The notes: generated by a model from the letters alone, not told the origin. Shown: positions 1 to 8,171, counted from the stretch's first letter. The stretch: DNA of 40,021 bases from an uncultured Prevotella sp. (GCA_900555035.1 USJX01000020.1:1-40021), one strand, 5' to 3'. Translations and numbers: made by a program.

Positions 1-14
1 CCCGCCAGGCGTCC

Positions 15-106
15 CGGCGGATTTGCAATCCGCCGTAAAAAAAGGTTCGACCTATTAAAACCAGGGGATTTGTAATCCCCCAACAAAGGAAAAGCATACT
101 CCTTTG
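15..106. repeat. Cluster of three REP-like hairpins
   Basis: Three short inverted repeats follow one another. Bases 15-23 pair with 27-35 (CGGCGGATT/AATCCGCCG, loop TGC). Bases 64-70 pair with 74-80 (GGGGATT/AATCCCC, loop TGT). Bases 84-90 pair with 100-106 (CAAAGGA/TCCTTTG). The first two share the design G-rich arm, ATT, three-base loop, AAT, C-rich arm. This resembles repetitive extragenic palindromes mobilised by REP-associated transposases; no transposase is in the window, so the link is inference. The window starts inside this region and more copies may lie to the left. Confidence 0.6.
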
Positions 107-118
107 CTGCGGAATTCT

Positions 119-151
119 AAAAAAAGGTGCGTCATGGACTTATGACACACC
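119..151 (-). terminator. Intrinsic terminator of the 173-916 lipoprotein gene
   Basis: Read on the minus strand, GGTGTGTCAT (151-142) pairs with ATGACGCACC (135-126) with one mismatch, and is followed by seven T residues (125-119). It lies 22 bp beyond the stop codon of the minus-strand lipoprotein gene, so it should end that transcript. Confidence 0.8.
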
Positions 152-172
152 CTCCTTTATAGTTCATTTTCT

Positions 173-916
173 TTATCTTCTATCATTCAACTTCTTTTCA
201 GCTCCCGTCATTTTCCTGATGCCCGAAGCCTTGCCGAAGGTATTGGCAGAACCACCTGCCGAACGGGTAAGCTTCTTGGCATAGCCCGTAGGAACCTCTT
301 CGAAATCGAAGTTGATGATGTCGCCCTTGGCTTTGCCTATACCTATCATATAACCATAGAAGGTATAGCGATGATTGCCCTTCTCGGCACCCAGATGGAA
401 ACCAGTCTGGCTGGCACCGGCATCCAGTACGAAGGTGGCACCACTATTGGTATATTTAATGTAGATGTCGCCATTGTTGTCGATATACCAGGCGAACTTC
501 AGGGTCTGCGAATCTACCACATTGCCCTTCTCGTCATACACCTCGTCAACCTCAATACCGCTTCCGCTCAACGCATTACGCTTTTCGCCACTCTGGTAGA
601 ATATCATGGTGGCATAAAACTCGTCCTTGCCGCGGGATACACCATCCTCGTTGATGTAACTGTATATCACCGGACCATACCACTCGCCTACCAGCGTCTG
701 AGCCTCTTCTATCAGCTGGCTGTTCTGCGAACCATTAGACCCCTGGTTCCAGTCACCCTGGTTCCAGCCCCAGCCGCCCTGGTTGTAATCCTCGTACCAG
801 CCATAGTCATCGTGCCAATAATGGCCATCATCCCATGGGTCATCGTCGCAACTTGTAAATGTGAATGATGCCGCAGCTATCGCCATCAGCATCAAGATTG
901 ATTTCATCTTCTTCAT
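173..916 (-). CDS. Lipoprotein with Asp/Trp/Asn/Gly-rich N-terminus, function unknown
   Basis: The reading frame is open further upstream, but ATG at 914-916 is preferred because it gives a short Lys-rich n-region, a hydrophobic stretch and a lipobox-like SFTFTSC about 20 residues in, and because the promoter lies just upstream. The mature protein would be lipidated on that Cys and exported. After the Cys comes a stretch of about 40 residues rich in D, W, Y, G and N, with repeated WNQG-type units. The C-terminal roughly 180 residues look like a compact beta-rich domain (GEWYGPVIYSY, LKFAWYIDNNGDIYIKY), perhaps lipocalin-like, but no family is recognised. It is a single-gene unit divergent from the hybrid regulator at 1157, with about 240 bp between them, so it could be a target or partner of that regulator; this is inference. 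Confidence 0.75.
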   Translation of the reverse strand: MKKMKSILMLMAIAAASFTFTSCDDDPWDDGHYWHDDYGWYEDYNQGGWGWNQGDWNQGSNGSQNSQLIEEAQTLVGEWYGPVIYSYINEDGVSRGKDEFYATMIFYQSGEKRNALSGSGIEVDEVYDEKGNVVDSQTLKFAWYIDNNGDIYIKYTNSGATFVLDAGASQTGFHLGAEKGNHRYTFYGYMIGIGKAKGDIINFDFEEVPTGYAKKLTRSAGGSANTFGKASGIRKMTGAEKKLNDRR

Positions 917-970
917 TATCTTATATCCTTTCTTGTTTCTTAATTTCTCGAATCTTTCTGAATTCTGATG

Positions 971-1001
971 CAAAGATAAGACAAAAATTACACCCTGCAA
1001 A
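971..1001 (-). promoter_or_regulatory. Promoter of the 173-916 lipoprotein gene
   Basis: On the minus strand a TTTG (1001-998) is separated by 19 bp from TATCTTTG (978-971). This is a near-ideal Bacteroidota primary-sigma promoter. Transcription would start about 50 nt upstream of the chosen ATG at 916. Confidence 0.75.
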
Positions 1002-1063
1002 GGGAAAAGTGGAAAAAATTGGGGGAATTTCCCTATTCTGCAACAGTTTTTCCCTACTATCTC

Positions 1064-1094
1064 TTGCTTTTCTCAAAAAAATACACTACCTTTG
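1064..1094 (+). promoter_or_regulatory. Promoter of the hybrid regulator gene
   Basis: TTG (1064-1066) and TACCTTTG (1087-1094) are 20 bp apart, about 60 bp before the ATG at 1157. The leader after it holds two copies of an ATGCATC(A/G)AAAC element (near 1111-1147), which could be an operator or part of the leader structure. Confidence 0.65.
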
Positions 1095-1156
1095 TGCCAA
1101 TTATCAAACAAAACTATGCATCGAAACAAAACAATGCATCAAAACAATGACAAAGT

Positions 1157-4100
1157 ATGAATAAAAGATATTTTCTCTCTATCATCGTTACTATCATCGC
1201 CATCATGGCTCATACCCTAAGCATGATGGCAAGGCCTTACTGCGACGTAAGGAAATTCTCTATCGTTGACGGACTCGCTGCCAACACCATTTCTGACATG
1301 AAGCAGGCACCCGACGGGCTGATGTGGTTCAGCACCTGGAACGGACTCTCCTACTACGACGGATACTCTTTCTATACCTTCCGAGATGTACCCGGCGGAG
1401 AAGACGTGCTATCCACCAACCGAATCATCGACATCTACCCCACCACAAGAAACAACGTATGGTGCGTTTCTTCGGATAGAAAAATCTATCTGTACAGCAC
1501 CCACAGCTGCAAATTCCTAAACAGCGAAAAGAGCATCAACGAGCAGTTTGGCATCAACCTGAAGGTGGATAAACTGTATCCTATTAAAAAAGGTAGCACC
1601 TGGATTACCACCCAGAACGGAAACTATATCATCAGAACCATCTTATCGCCGCAGGAGGAAGCCGAGCGAGAACTCATCAAGGTGGGCGAACACGGTCTGC
1701 GAAGCGGAAAAGTATGGTATGTATGGGGCGACAAGAAAGGTCGCGAGTGGATTCTCACCGAAAAGGGAACCACTATCTACAAGCACCACTTCAGCACACC
1801 CATCCCCTTTAAATGGATTAGAGAGGTGGGGGAAAACATCTTCCTGGCTACCCAAGACGGCAAACTCGCCGTTTTTGACGAGCGAGACAAACTCGTGATG
1901 ATTCCGATGCCGGAAGGCGTTACGCGCATCAACCAGCTCAAGAACACCGGCTACCAGCTGCTCATAGCCACCAACCTGGGACTGGTAATCTACAACCCGC
2001 GCACCTTTAAAGCCGAACTCATCAACGTGCAGAGCCCAAGCCAGCCTATGGCAGAGGTGAAGAACATCTATACCGACGACTTCGGCATGGTTTGGGTGTT
2101 TACCGACGGCATGGGCGTAACCCTGGTGAACCCGAAAACGGGCGGAAAGGCGTGGCTCTTCGCTGACCAGCCCGACCCTGCCGACCGCACGGAATCGGAT
2201 AAATTCTTCATCACCCAAGATGAAAACAAAAACCTCTGGCTTGTGCCGAACGGCGGAACCTTCAGCTATTTCGACCGAAAGGCGGGAAAACTGGTACCTT
2301 ATCTGCTGCGAAGCAACTCTTCGGGCAACTTCCGTGTGCCGATGATCAAGAAATTCTGCCTCTCAGACCAGGGCATCCTCTGGATAAGCGGCACGCACGA
2401 CCTTACCCAGGTGGCCTTTAAAGACCATCAGTACCACCTCAACGGGCTAGACCAGGGAGAATCTGACGTACGCTCGCTCTGCAACACCCCCGAAGGCTAC
2501 CACTGGACGGGATATTACAACGGCATCATCCAGGTGAGCAACAGCCGATTTGAGAAGGTGGGCTATCTGGCACCTAGCGGACAGGTGGTACCACAGCAGG
2601 TGAAGTTCTGCGAGTCGCCTATCTTCGCACTCTTCTTCGATACCAAGGGAAAGATGTGGATAGGCACCAAGAACGATGGCCTCTTTGTGCGAACCAGCCA
2701 GGGCATGGCCCACTACACAATGAACCCTGCCGACCGGAACTCGCTGCCAAGCAACGATATATTTGACGTAGCAGCCGACCGCCACGGCAGAATATGGCTG
2801 GCTACTTATGGAGGGGGACTCGTGCTGGTACAGCAGAGCACTACGGGTCAGATTTCGTTTGTAAGCAAGAACAACGGAATGCCTTGGTCCAAGCAGCAGT
2901 TCCAGAAGGTGAGACGCATCTTCTGTACCCCTACGGGAGAAATTCTGGTGGGCACCACCGAGGGTCTGATTACCTTCGGCGATAGCTTCAGCACCCCAAG
3001 CAAGATGAAGTTCTTTACCAGCCAGCACATAGAAAACGACTCTAACTCGATATCAGCCAACGACATATACTTCATCATGCAGCACAGCAACGGACAGACC
3101 CTGATATCGCAGCTGGGTGGAATGCTGGAGAACGTCAGCAGCCCCAACCTGCTGCAGAACAACCTGCAGACCACGTTTAACAGGCACATCAGCTACGACG
3201 AGGGCATCGTGCAGAGCATGGTGGAAGACAACCAGGGCAACATCTGGGTGGTACGCGAATCGAGTATCGACCGCTATAACCCGAAGACGGGAACGACGGA
3301 AGTGTTCGGGCCTAACGACTTCGACCTCAACATGTCGTTTACCGAGGCACGCCCCGTACACGACCCAGGCACCGACGATATAACGGTGGGCACGCCGATG
3401 GGCAGCCTTACCTTCAACCCAGCCAAGATGAAGAAGAGCCCATACCAGCCACGCATCGTCTTCACCATGCTGCACTATATGGGCGAAAGCGCATCGGAAC
3501 CTATCCTGCATAAAGACAAGGTGGAGATTCCTTCAGACAAGCGAAACCTGAGCATCAGCTTCGCATCGCTCGACTACTCACGCAAATACCGAACGATATA
3601 CCGCTACCGCATTGACGGGCATACCCCTGAGGGCGAGTGGATAGACCTGGGAAAGAGAAACTACATCGCCTTCAACCGCATCGCCAGCGGCAACTACGTG
3701 CTCAAGGTGATGGCCACCAATTCGCACGGCGTATGGAGCAAGTACGTGGCAGAGCTGCCCATCGAGGTGAACCCTACCTTCTGGGAGAGCATCTGGGGCA
3801 AGCTGTTCATGCTGCTCTTGCTGCTGTGCATCGTGGCTTTCGTCTTCTACATCTACAACCGCAACCAGCACGAGAAGCTGAACCACGAAATGAGCCTGAT
3901 GAAGAACGACTTCTTCAGCAAAGCCAGCCACCAGCTGCGCACACCGCTCACCCTGATAGGCGGACCGCTGAAGGAAGTGCTCGACAAAGAAAACGGACTC
4001 ACCCGACAGGGCAAGGAGATGATAACCATAGCCCTGAAGAATTCTTACGAGATGCTGGAGACAATCAACAAGATGCTGAGATTCGACGACAACAGCATTC

Positions 4101-5167
4101 TGTTGAACAACAGCGGACTCGACATTATGGACAAGGCCGTGGAAGAAGACGAGATTCCAGGACAGGTGGATGACGACAACGCAGCAAAATACCTGGCTGA
4201 TATTAAAAAGGTGGAAAAGGAAACGGAAGAAAACATGACCGAAGAGGAGATACGGGCGAAGGAAGAGGACCGCAAGGAAACCACCGTGCTCGTGGTGGAG
4301 GACAACGGCGACCTGCGCAAATTCCTGTACTCCATTCTTCAGAGCATGTATAACGTGCTGCTTGCCGAAAACGGAAAGGCGGGCTTGCTGATGGCACGCA
4401 CTGATAAGCCCGACTTCATCATCACCGACGTAACCATGCCTGTGATGGACGGCATCACGATGATTAAGGAAATAAAGCAAGACCACGACCTGGTACAGAT
4501 TCCTATCATCATCCTCTCGGCCAAGGCGAGCGTGGAAGACAGGCTCAAGGGCTTCGAGATGGGTGTGGATGCCTACATGACCAAGCCATTCTCTACCCAA
4601 TATCTGCTGGGCAGAATCGACGCCGTGATTAAGCAGCGCCGTGCCCTGCAGAAGGAAATGCTGGAGAAGCTGGAACAGCGCGGAAACATAGCAGGCCTCA
4701 AGAACATGCAGATGATTCCGGAACCTAAGAAGACGCTGAGCCAGATAACCAGCGAGATAGCCGAGAAGGAACGTGAGGATGCCGAGAAGGCGAAGAAACT
4801 GCACGAAAGCGACTTTGCCTTCATGGCGAGTCAGATTAACGACAAGGTGACGGCAAAGATTCTGAAGTACGTGACGGAGAACATGAGCAACCCAGACCTG
4901 AAGATAGACGATATAGCCGAGGCGATGGGTATGAGCCGAAGCGTGCTCTATGCCAAGATCAAGCAGTCGGTGAGCATGACGCCTATCGATTTCGTACGCC
5001 ACATCAGGATTATGAGAGCCAGCGAGCTGCTGCAGCAAACCGACGATACGCTGGCATCCATCTCCTTTGAAGTGGGCTTCAGCGACCCTAAGTACTTCTC
5101 CAAGGTGTTCAAGAAGGAGATGGGAATCGTGCCTAGCGAGTATCGTGAGCGCACAAAACACGAATAA
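1157..5167 (+). CDS. Hybrid two-component regulator (HTCS-like) lacking the ATPase domain
   Basis: This 1336-residue protein has the order typical of Bacteroidota hybrid two-component systems. It has an N-terminal signal/membrane segment (about 5-25), a long periplasmic region of two-bladed-propeller repeats (DGLMWFSTWNGL, GKMWIGTKNDGL, GRIWLATYGGGL, GNIWVVRESS), a Y_Y_Y domain (about 790-875), a transmembrane helix (about 882-900), a HisKA-like dimerisation region with SHQLRTPLTL (His925), a receiver domain (about 1042-1158; Asp1091, Lys1143) and a C-terminal AraC-type DNA-binding domain (about 1237-1330). Unusually, between HisKA (ending near 980) and the receiver there are only about 60 acidic, charged residues. 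The usual HATPase_c domain with its N and DxGxG boxes is absent. It should sense a periplasmic ligand and regulate transcription, but probably cannot autophosphorylate. No Sus genes or glycoside hydrolases are adjacent, so the signal is unknown. Confidence 0.92.
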   Translation: MNKRYFLSIIVTIIAIMAHTLSMMARPYCDVRKFSIVDGLAANTISDMKQAPDGLMWFSTWNGLSYYDGYSFYTFRDVPGGEDVLSTNRIIDIYPTTRNNVWCVSSDRKIYLYSTHSCKFLNSEKSINEQFGINLKVDKLYPIKKGSTWITTQNGNYIIRTILSPQEEAERELIKVGEHGLRSGKVWYVWGDKKGREWILTEKGTTIYKHHFSTPIPFKWIREVGENIFLATQDGKLAVFDERDKLVMIPMPEGVTRINQLKNTGYQLLIATNLGLVIYNPRTFKAELINVQSPSQPMAEVKNIYTDDFGMVWVFTDGMGVTLVNPKTGGKAWLFADQPDPADRTESDKFFITQDENKNLWLVPNGGTFSYFDRKAGKLVPYLLRSNSSGNFRVPMIKKFCLSDQGILWISGTHDLTQVAFKDHQYHLNGLDQGESDVRSLCNTPEGYHWTGYYNGIIQVSNSRFEKVGYLAPSGQVVPQQVKFCESPIFALFFDTKGKMWIGTKNDGLFVRTSQGMAHYTMNPADRNSLPSNDIFDVAADRHGRIWLATYGGGLVLVQQSTTGQISFVSKNNGMPWSKQQFQKVRRIFCTPTGEILVGTTEGLITFGDSFSTPSKMKFFTSQHIENDSNSISANDIYFIMQHSNGQTLISQLGGMLENVSSPNLLQNNLQTTFNRHISYDEGIVQSMVEDNQGNIWVVRESSIDRYNPKTGTTEVFGPNDFDLNMSFTEARPVHDPGTDDITVGTPMGSLTFNPAKMKKSPYQPRIVFTMLHYMGESASEPILHKDKVEIPSDKRNLSISFASLDYSRKYRTIYRYRIDGHTPEGEWIDLGKRNYIAFNRIASGNYVLKVMATNSHGVWSKYVAELPIEVNPTFWESIWGKLFMLLLLLCIVAFVFYIYNRNQHEKLNHEMSLMKNDFFSKASHQLRTPLTLIGGPLKEVLDKENGLTRQGKEMITIALKNSYEMLETINKMLRFDDNSILLNNSGLDIMDKAVEEDEIPGQVDDDNAAKYLADIKKVEKETEENMTEEEIRAKEEDRKETTVLVVEDNGDLRKFLYSILQSMYNVLLAENGKAGLLMARTDKPDFIITDVTMPVMDGITMIKEIKQDHDLVQIPIIILSAKASVEDRLKGFEMGVDAYMTKPFSTQYLLGRIDAVIKQRRALQKEMLEKLEQRGNIAGLKNMQMIPEPKKTLSQITSEIAEKEREDAEKAKKLHESDFAFMASQINDKVTAKILKYVTENMSNPDLKIDDIAEAMGMSRSVLYAKIKQSVSMTPIDFVRHIRIMRASELLQQTDDTLASISFEVGFSDPKYFSKVFKKEMGIVPSEYRERTKHE

Positions 5168-5302
5168 TGCTGCAAAACCGCAACATTTAGCAAGTGTGTT
5201 CAAACGGCAGAATTTCGGGTTTATATGGACGCAAACGGGGTTTAAACGGGCCGAAGAAGGGTTCAAAATGCCTCAAAGGGCACACATTAATCTTTTTTAA
5301 CA

Positions 5303-5312
5303 CCCCCCCCCC
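5303..5312. repeat. Homopolymeric C10 tract in intergenic DNA
   Basis: Ten consecutive C residues lie in the gap after the hybrid regulator. The 5168-5357 stretch otherwise shows no gene. Length variation of such a tract is possible, but it lies in no reading frame or promoter spacer that I can identify. Confidence 0.6.
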
Positions 5313-5357
5313 GTAAAAAAAATGATTGTAAATGATACGACTTTAAAAAAAAGTTTG

Positions 5358-5365
5358 TACCTTTG
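5358..5365 (+). promoter_or_regulatory. -7 box of the candidate small RNA at 5371
   Basis: A perfect TACCTTTG followed by GCATCA, the most common form of the Bacteroidota -7 element. No good TTTG lies 19-21 bp upstream, so the -33 half is weak. Confidence 0.55.
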
Positions 5366-5370
5366 CATCA

Positions 5371-5482
5371 AGTTCTTAGAAAAGTTAAATGATAGATTAA
5401 TCGTAACTTCTCTCCCATCATTTTTTTTTGGAGGGAAGTGGAAGGTCTCCGGGGATTGTGAAATTACCGGAGACTTTTTTTT
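5371..5482 (+). ncRNA. Candidate orphan small RNA of about 110 nt
   Basis: The stretch runs from just after a TACCTTTG box to an intrinsic terminator and contains no convincing coding frame. It would fold into two stem-loops. ACTTCTCTCC (5406-5415) pairs with GGAGGGAAGT (5430-5439) over 10 bp with one G-U pair, leaving a loop with nine U residues. GTCTCCGG (5445-5452) pairs with CCGGAGAC (5467-5474) and is followed by eight T residues. It could be an independent sRNA or a terminated leader of the peroxidase gene, but that gene has its own -7 box at 5639. Confidence 0.5.
5445..5482 (+). terminator. Intrinsic terminator of the 5371 transcript
   Basis: A perfect 8-bp stem (5445-5452 with 5467-5474) followed by T8 (5475-5482). 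Confidence 0.85.
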
Positions 5483-5638
5483 ATGCCCGAAAATCATCGC
5501 AGGTCTATGCAGGAAAATCATCGAACTGCAGGGTTGAAAATCTTTACTGGTTTGCATGCGAATGCTATCAAATTGAAAAAAAAGAAAGATTTTTAGAAAT
5601 TTTATACCAAAGCATGATGATTTCTGAAATAAAAATCG

Positions 5639-5646
5639 TACCTTTG
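5639..5646 (+). promoter_or_regulatory. -7 box of the glutathione peroxidase gene
   Basis: TACCTTTG, followed by CACTACG, lies 68 bp before the ATG at 5715. No clean TTTG lies 20 bp upstream. It is the only TAnnTTTG match I see between the 5482 terminator and the gene. Confidence 0.6.
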
Positions 5647-5714
5647 CACTACGTTTCTGAAACACCCCCCAGAAGAGGCTTAAAGAAGTAACATAAAATA
5701 GATATATATATAAA

Positions 5715-6269
5715 ATGAGAACCGTTTACGAATTCTCCGTTAAGGACAGAAAGGGAAAGGATGTTTCCCTGAAAGAGTACGCCAACGAGGTGCTGCTCAT
5801 CGTTAACACAGCAACAAAGTGCGGTTTCACTCCTCAGTATGAGGAGTTGGAAAAGCTCTATGAGACATATCACCAGCAGGGCTTCGAGATTCTCGATTTT
5901 CCTTGCAACCAGTTTGGACAGCAGGCTCCAGGCACTGACGAAAGCATTCATCAGTTCTGCAAGCTTACATACGGCACAGAATTCCAGCGCTACAAGAAGA
6001 TTAAGGTAAACGGCGATGATGCCGCTCCTCTCTTCAAGTTCCTCAAGGAATGTAAAGGTTTCGCTGGCTGGGACGAGAGCCATCCTCTCTACCCTGTGCT
6101 CGACAAGATGCTCTCTGAGGAAGACCCTAATTATAAGGAGAGCGCTGATATTAAATGGAACTTCACCAAGTTCCTTATCAACAAAAAGGGTCAGGTGGTA
6201 GCTCGATTCGAGCCAACTACCAGTTTCGACGTTATCGCTAAGGCCATCGAAGAGTGGCTGAATGCGTAA
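5715..6269 (+). CDS. Glutathione peroxidase family thiol peroxidase
   Basis: The 184-residue protein has the full length of the bacterial glutathione peroxidase family, which reduces hydrogen peroxide and organic hydroperoxides in the cytoplasm. The catalytic centre is visible: Cys36 in NTATKCGFTPQY, Gln70 in FPCNQFGQQAPG and Trp148-Asn149 in IKWNFTKFLI. It is the Cys form, not selenocysteine. Cys82 (HQFCKLTYG) sits where thioredoxin-dependent members have their resolving Cys, so thioredoxin rather than glutathione is the likely reductant; this is family knowledge applied to the sequence. The ATG at 5715 gives the standard family N-terminus. It is monocistronic, with its own -7 box upstream and a strong terminator downstream. 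Confidence 0.95.
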   Translation: MRTVYEFSVKDRKGKDVSLKEYANEVLLIVNTATKCGFTPQYEELEKLYETYHQQGFEILDFPCNQFGQQAPGTDESIHQFCKLTYGTEFQRYKKIKVNGDDAAPLFKFLKECKGFAGWDESHPLYPVLDKMLSEEDPNYKESADIKWNFTKFLINKKGQVVARFEPTTSFDVIAKAIEEWLNA

Positions 6270-6332
6270 ATGTCATGGATTTAGGAAACAAGATGCCCCT
6301 TAGCGAAGGGGTAGCCAAAAAACAAGTATCTC

Positions 6333-6370
6333 GAAGCCAGGCTTCTGCAAGGCCTGGCTTCATTTTTTTT
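6333..6370 (+). terminator. Intrinsic terminator of the glutathione peroxidase gene
   Basis: GAAGCCAGGC (6333-6342) pairs perfectly with GCCTGGCTTC (6352-6361), followed by A and T8 (6363-6370). It ends 2 bp before the stop codon of the convergent trpB gene, whose transcript also crosses the stem. Confidence 0.88.
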
Positions 6371-6371
6371 A

Positions 6372-7733
6372 CTAATCTACTTGAGGAACATTCTTGAGAT
6401 ATTTCTCAATCTCCTCATCACTCACCTTATAGTTCTGCAAATCACCATTGAGATAGCTTTCGTAAGATGGCATATCAATCAAGCCATGTCCTGAAAGACA
6501 GAACAGGATAACCGGAGAAGTGCCCTCCTCCTTCGCCTTCTTGGCCTCGCGGATGGTAGCCGCAATGGCATGGCAACTTTCTGGAGCCGGAATGATTCCC
6601 TCGGCACGGGAGAAAAGCATACCTGCCTCGAACGCCTCAATCTGTGGTATATCTATACCATGCATATAACCATCCTTGATGAGCTGAGAGATGATCATAC
6701 CCGCACCATGGTAACGCAAACCACCGGCATGAATGTTGGCTGGCTTGAAATCATGACCCAGGGTGAACATCGGCAACAATGGTGTATAGCCGGCTTCATC
6801 ACCGAAATCATATTCAAACTTACCACGTGTCAGCTTAGGACAGCTCTCTGGCTCGGCTGCAATAAACTCGGTGTGCTTCTCGCCACTCAGGTTATGACGC
6901 ATGAATGGGAAAGCCAAACCGCCAAAGTTACTACCGCCACCAAAGCAGGCAATCACCTTGTCTGGATACTCACCCGCCATCTGCATCTGCTTCTCAGCCT
7001 CCAAACCGATGATGGTCTGGTGCAAAGCCACATGGTTCAACACGGAACCCAGGGTGTATTTACAGCCCGGAGTGGTGGTAGCCAGCTCCACAGCCTCAGA
7101 AATGGCAGTGCCCAGAGAACCTGGATGGTGTGGATCGCGGGTGATGATGTTCTTGCCCGCACGGGTACTCATGGAAGGTGAACCCTCGACGGTGGCTCCG
7201 AAGGTACGCATGATGCTGGAGCGGTATGGCTTCTGCTGCATGGTAATCTTTACCTGATAAACGGCTGCCTCCAAACCATAGAGCTTGGCCGCATAAGAAA
7301 GGGCACAGCCCCACTGTCCGGCACCGGTCTCGGTGGTTACATTGGTATCACCCTCCTGCTTGCAATAGTAGCACTGAGGCAGGGCTGAGTTGATTTTATG
7401 TGAACCTAATGGTGTAGCACTCTCGTTCTTGAAGTAGATGTGGGCAGTGGTGCCGAGTGCCTCCTCCAAGCCGTAGGCACGGACCAGCGGGGTGGAACGA
7501 TAGTACGCATACTTCTCGCGTACATCTTCCGGGATATCAATCCAAGCGTGCTCTGTATCGAGCTCCTGCTTAGAACACTCCTTATTAAAGATGTGAGACA
7601 AGTCGTCGGCTGTGAGCGGCTTGTGGGTCTGTGGATTCAACGGTGGCAATGGCTTATTAGGCATGTCAGCTTGAATGTTGTACCACTGAGTAGGAAGTTC
7701 CTGCTCCTGAAGGATAAACTTTTTCTGTCTCAT
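6372..7733 (-). CDS. trpB: Tryptophan synthase beta chain, TrpB2 type
   Basis: The 453-residue PLP enzyme condenses indole with serine to give tryptophan. The PLP lysine is Lys113 in SATPLGSHKINSA and the phosphate-binding loop is GGGSNFGG. The extended N-terminus (residues 1-80) and the length beyond the roughly 400 residues of classical TrpB mark it as the stand-alone TrpB2 group. No trpA or other trp gene is adjacent, which fits TrpB2 acting apart from the alpha subunit, possibly salvaging free indole, a plausible substrate in the gut. That ecological role is inference. It is transcribed from its own promoter (7835-7866) after the mfd terminator. Confidence 0.93.
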   Translation of the reverse strand: MRQKKFILQEQELPTQWYNIQADMPNKPLPPLNPQTHKPLTADDLSHIFNKECSKQELDTEHAWIDIPEDVREKYAYYRSTPLVRAYGLEEALGTTAHIYFKNESATPLGSHKINSALPQCYYCKQEGDTNVTTETGAGQWGCALSYAAKLYGLEAAVYQVKITMQQKPYRSSIMRTFGATVEGSPSMSTRAGKNIITRDPHHPGSLGTAISEAVELATTTPGCKYTLGSVLNHVALHQTIIGLEAEKQMQMAGEYPDKVIACFGGGSNFGGLAFPFMRHNLSGEKHTEFIAAEPESCPKLTRGKFEYDFGDEAGYTPLLPMFTLGHDFKPANIHAGGLRYHGAGMIISQLIKDGYMHGIDIPQIEAFEAGMLFSRAEGIIPAPESCHAIAATIREAKKAKEEGTSPVILFCLSGHGLIDMPSYESYLNGDLQNYKVSDEEIEKYLKNVPQVD

Positions 7734-7834
7734 GATGTATTATTTTAATATATTAATTGAAATTTGCCTTGTTTGATTGCAGATTGAACGGGTTTTATCG
7801 GTTTTGCCTTACAATCTGTTTACATTGTCGGGCG

Positions 7835-7866
7835 CAAAGGTACAAAGAATTTTCCATATAGACAAA
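7835..7866 (-). promoter_or_regulatory. Promoter of trpB2
   Basis: On the minus strand TTTG (7866-7863) is followed after 20 bp by TACCTTTG (7842-7835). It predicts a leader of about 95 nt before the ATG at 7733. No trp leader peptide or T-box-like structure is evident there. Confidence 0.75.
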
Positions 7867-8031
7867 TTATATGGTGATTTTATTTCTAAAATTTGTAAGG
7901 AAGCCCTAAAAAGCTATCTTTATGGGGGTAATTGTTACATAAAACACTTGTTTTTTGCTAAAAAGTATTGATTAAAATAGTTTTTGCTCCTTAAAAGATA
8001 AAATTTGCACCCTACTTTGCAGAATATTTCG

Positions 8032-8039
8032 TACCTTTG
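8032..8039 (+). promoter_or_regulatory. -7 box of the candidate small RNA at 8045
   Basis: TACCTTTG followed by CATCAG; a TTTG at 8004-8007 is 24 bp upstream, slightly too far. It points away from trpB2, into the 3' end of mfd. Confidence 0.5.
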
Positions 8040-8044
8040 CATCA

Positions 8045-8142
8045 GTTAAAACAAGGGCGTTGTGAAACGCTAAATCATCATCTTTTACTTATACAAAAAA
8101 ACAATGGATTCGATAAGGGTATCGAAATCCATTGTTTTGTTT
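8045..8142 (+). ncRNA. Candidate orphan small RNA of about 95 nt
   Basis: Between a TACCTTTG box and a strong hairpin with a T-rich tail there is no convincing gene on the plus strand. The predicted RNA has a small stem GCGTT (8057-8061) with AACGC (8066-8070) closed by a GTGA (GNRA) loop, an unpaired U/A/C-rich middle, and a terminator hairpin (ACAATGGATT with AATCCATTGT, about 8101-8133) followed by TTTGTTTT. The 7734-8031 part of this gap otherwise holds only the trpB2 promoter. Alternatively the box is fortuitous and the hairpin serves only mfd. Confidence 0.45.
8094..8133 (-). terminator. Bidirectional terminator: mfd and the 8045 RNA
   Basis: An AT-rich hairpin whose arms are ACAATGGATT-CGAT and ATCGA-AATCCATTGT. 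On the minus strand it is followed by seven T residues (8100-8094), 38 bp past the mfd stop codon; on the plus strand it is followed by TTTGTTTT. Confidence 0.8.
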
Positions 8143-8171
8143 TATATACCTATCTCAAGTCTGAAAACTTA

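Noticed and set aside
3578..5266. 562-codon open frame antisense to the hybrid regulator gene
   Set aside because: It mirrors the codon pattern of the regulator gene, has a composition rich in His/Leu/Val typical of antisense frames, and shows no domain. The same applies to the long antisense frames over mfd (8982-10301) and TonB receptor 1 (24069-25502).
5303..5312. C10 tract as a phase-variation switch
   Set aside because: It lies about 45 bp before the next -7 box, in no coding frame and not between -33 and -7 elements, so no switching mechanism is apparent.
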